Shown: one piece after another, positions 63,201-64,000 of the stretch
Layout of the letters: each line of letters starts with the position of its first letter
Position numbering within the stretch: the first letter of the stretch is position 1
Notes under the pieces: generated by a model
What the model was told of the DNA's origin: nothing
What the model saw: only the letters and a program-made list of their open reading frames with translations
Database searches by the model: none
Origin: Ciona intestinalis
Taxonomy: Eukaryota; Chordata; Ascidiacea; Phlebobranchia; Cionidae
Length of the DNA stretch: 64,000 bases
Direction: 5' to 3'
Assembly (NCBI RefSeq): GCF_000224145.3
Contig: NW_004191377.1
Span: forward strand, 18,786 to 82,785
Program-made: the position numbers and the translations under genes

Positions 63201-64000
63201 TAAAAAAGTCAAAAAAAGTGGGATTCTACCCCAACGCATGATATCGGTTTCATGTGTTTGTACCAAAACACTAAAAAATCCGATTTTTTTAAAAAAGTCA
63301 AAAAAGTGGGATTCTACCCCAACGCATGATACCGGTATCATGTGTTTGTATCAAAACTCGAAAAAATCAGATTTTTTTTAAAAAAGTCAAAAAAGTGGGA
63401 TTCTACCCCAACGCATGATATCGGTATCATGTGTTTGTACCAAAACTCGAAAAAAAATACGATTTTTTAAAAAAGTCAAAAAAGTGGGATTCTACCCCAA
63501 CGCATGATACGGTATCATGTGTTTGTACCAAAACTCGAAAAATCGATTTTTAAAAAAGTCAAAAAAGTGGGATTCTACCCCAACGCATGATACCGGTATC
63601 ATGTGTTTGTATCAAAACCCGAAAAAATCAGATTTTTTTTAAAAAAGTCAAAAAAGTGAGATTCTACCACAACGCATGATATCGGTATCATGTGTTTGTA
63701 CCAAAACTCGAAAAAAAATACGATTTTTTAAAAAAGTCAAAAAAGTGGGATTCTACCCCAACGCATGATACGGGTACATACAAAACTCGAAAAATCTGAT
63801 TTTTGAAAAAGTCAAAAAAGTGGGATTCTACCCCAACGCATGATACCGGTATCATGTGTTTGTATCAAAACTCGAAAAATCTGAAAAATCTGATTAAAAA
63901 AAAGTCAAAAAAGTGGGATTCTACCCCAACGCATGATACCGGTATCATGTGTTTGTACCAAAACCCGAAAAAATCCGATTTTTTGAAAAAGTAAAATAGT
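60278..64000 (+). repeat. ~87-bp satellite array with a 16-bp dyad in each unit
   Basis: About 43 tandem units (86-92 bp spacing) run to the window edge. Each has an A-rich part (CTCGAAAAAATCCGATTTTT, then AAAAAAGTCAAAAAAGTG), GGATTCTACCCCAACGC, and the perfect palindrome ATGATACCGGTATCAT followed by GTGTTTGTA. A sub-type has ACCACAACGCATGATATCGG, usually followed by ACCAAAAC(AA)CTCG. Because 87 is divisible by three, open frames run through it on both strands without meaning. The array may extend across the N gap and beyond the window. Confidence 0.97.

Noticed and set aside
60212..63994. Open frames of 60-75 codons on both strands (repeating MIPVSC-type peptides)
   Set aside because: They follow the 87-bp satellite unit, which is divisible by three; they occur in several frames and have no start, splice or poly(A) context.

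Overview
The window looks like nuclear DNA of an ascidian tunicate, most likely a Ciona species. This is inferred from content, not from a database match. It is AT-rich, its genes have small exons and many short GT-AG introns, its proteins are chordate-type (KCNQ1-like channel, CCN matricellular protein, large Rab GTPase, PHF7/G2E3-like PHD protein), and it is littered with a ~195-bp MITE and a tRNA-derived SINE of the kinds reported from Ciona. There are two 50-base N gaps (41092-41141 and 60228-60277).

Layout. (1) 149-4128 (+): 3' two-thirds of a KCNQ1-type voltage-gated K+ channel, from the end of S4 to the stop; S1-S4 lie off the left edge. (2) 4245-10717 (-): a large Rab GTPase of the RASEF/CRACR2A/Rab44 class, with a coiled coil followed by a Rab domain. 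It runs tail-to-tail into KCNQ1 and their 3' ends overlap. (3) 13477-14319 (+): intronless PEX19 with a C-terminal CVIA prenylation box. (4) 15090-19792 (+): six-exon extended-PHD/RING-like protein of the PHF7/G2E3 family with a basic tail. (5) about 20-34.5 kb: convergent intergenic DNA without a recognisable gene; MITEs thin out from about 24 kb to 41 kb apart from a pair at 29 kb. (6) 34501-39122 (-): complete four-domain CCN family gene. (7) 39.3-47.4 kb: repeat-rich intergenic DNA, including a ~160-bp tandem repeat with a MITE inside it. (8) 47496-48834 (-): a small AbfB-like beta-trefoil protein assembled from three exons. (9) 49118-54842 (-): an unrecognised coiled-coil protein ending in CVIL, a likely geranylgeranyl anchor. 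(10) 56437-59705 (+): an SLC7 light-chain-type amino acid transporter with one in-frame TGA at codon 160. (11) 60278-64000: an ~87-bp satellite array with a perfect 16-bp dyad in each unit, running off the right edge.

The genes do not form a pathway; they are independent eukaryotic loci. Exon models were built by hand from reading frame, splice sites, intron phase and remembered family similarity. Internal exons are mostly firm because the phases chain exactly. The least certain points are the 5' end of the Rab gene, its coiled-coil to Rab junction and its last exon, and the tiny first exons of the two genes at 48.8 and 54.8 kb. I saw no bacterial-type operon, CRISPR array, viral gene or rRNA/tRNA gene. 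The strongest leads for something undescribed are the CAAX-anchored coiled-coil gene, the compact AbfB-like protein, the hammerhead-like cores, the dyad-bearing satellite with trimeric higher-order structure, and the very dense TGACGTCA-type octamers.
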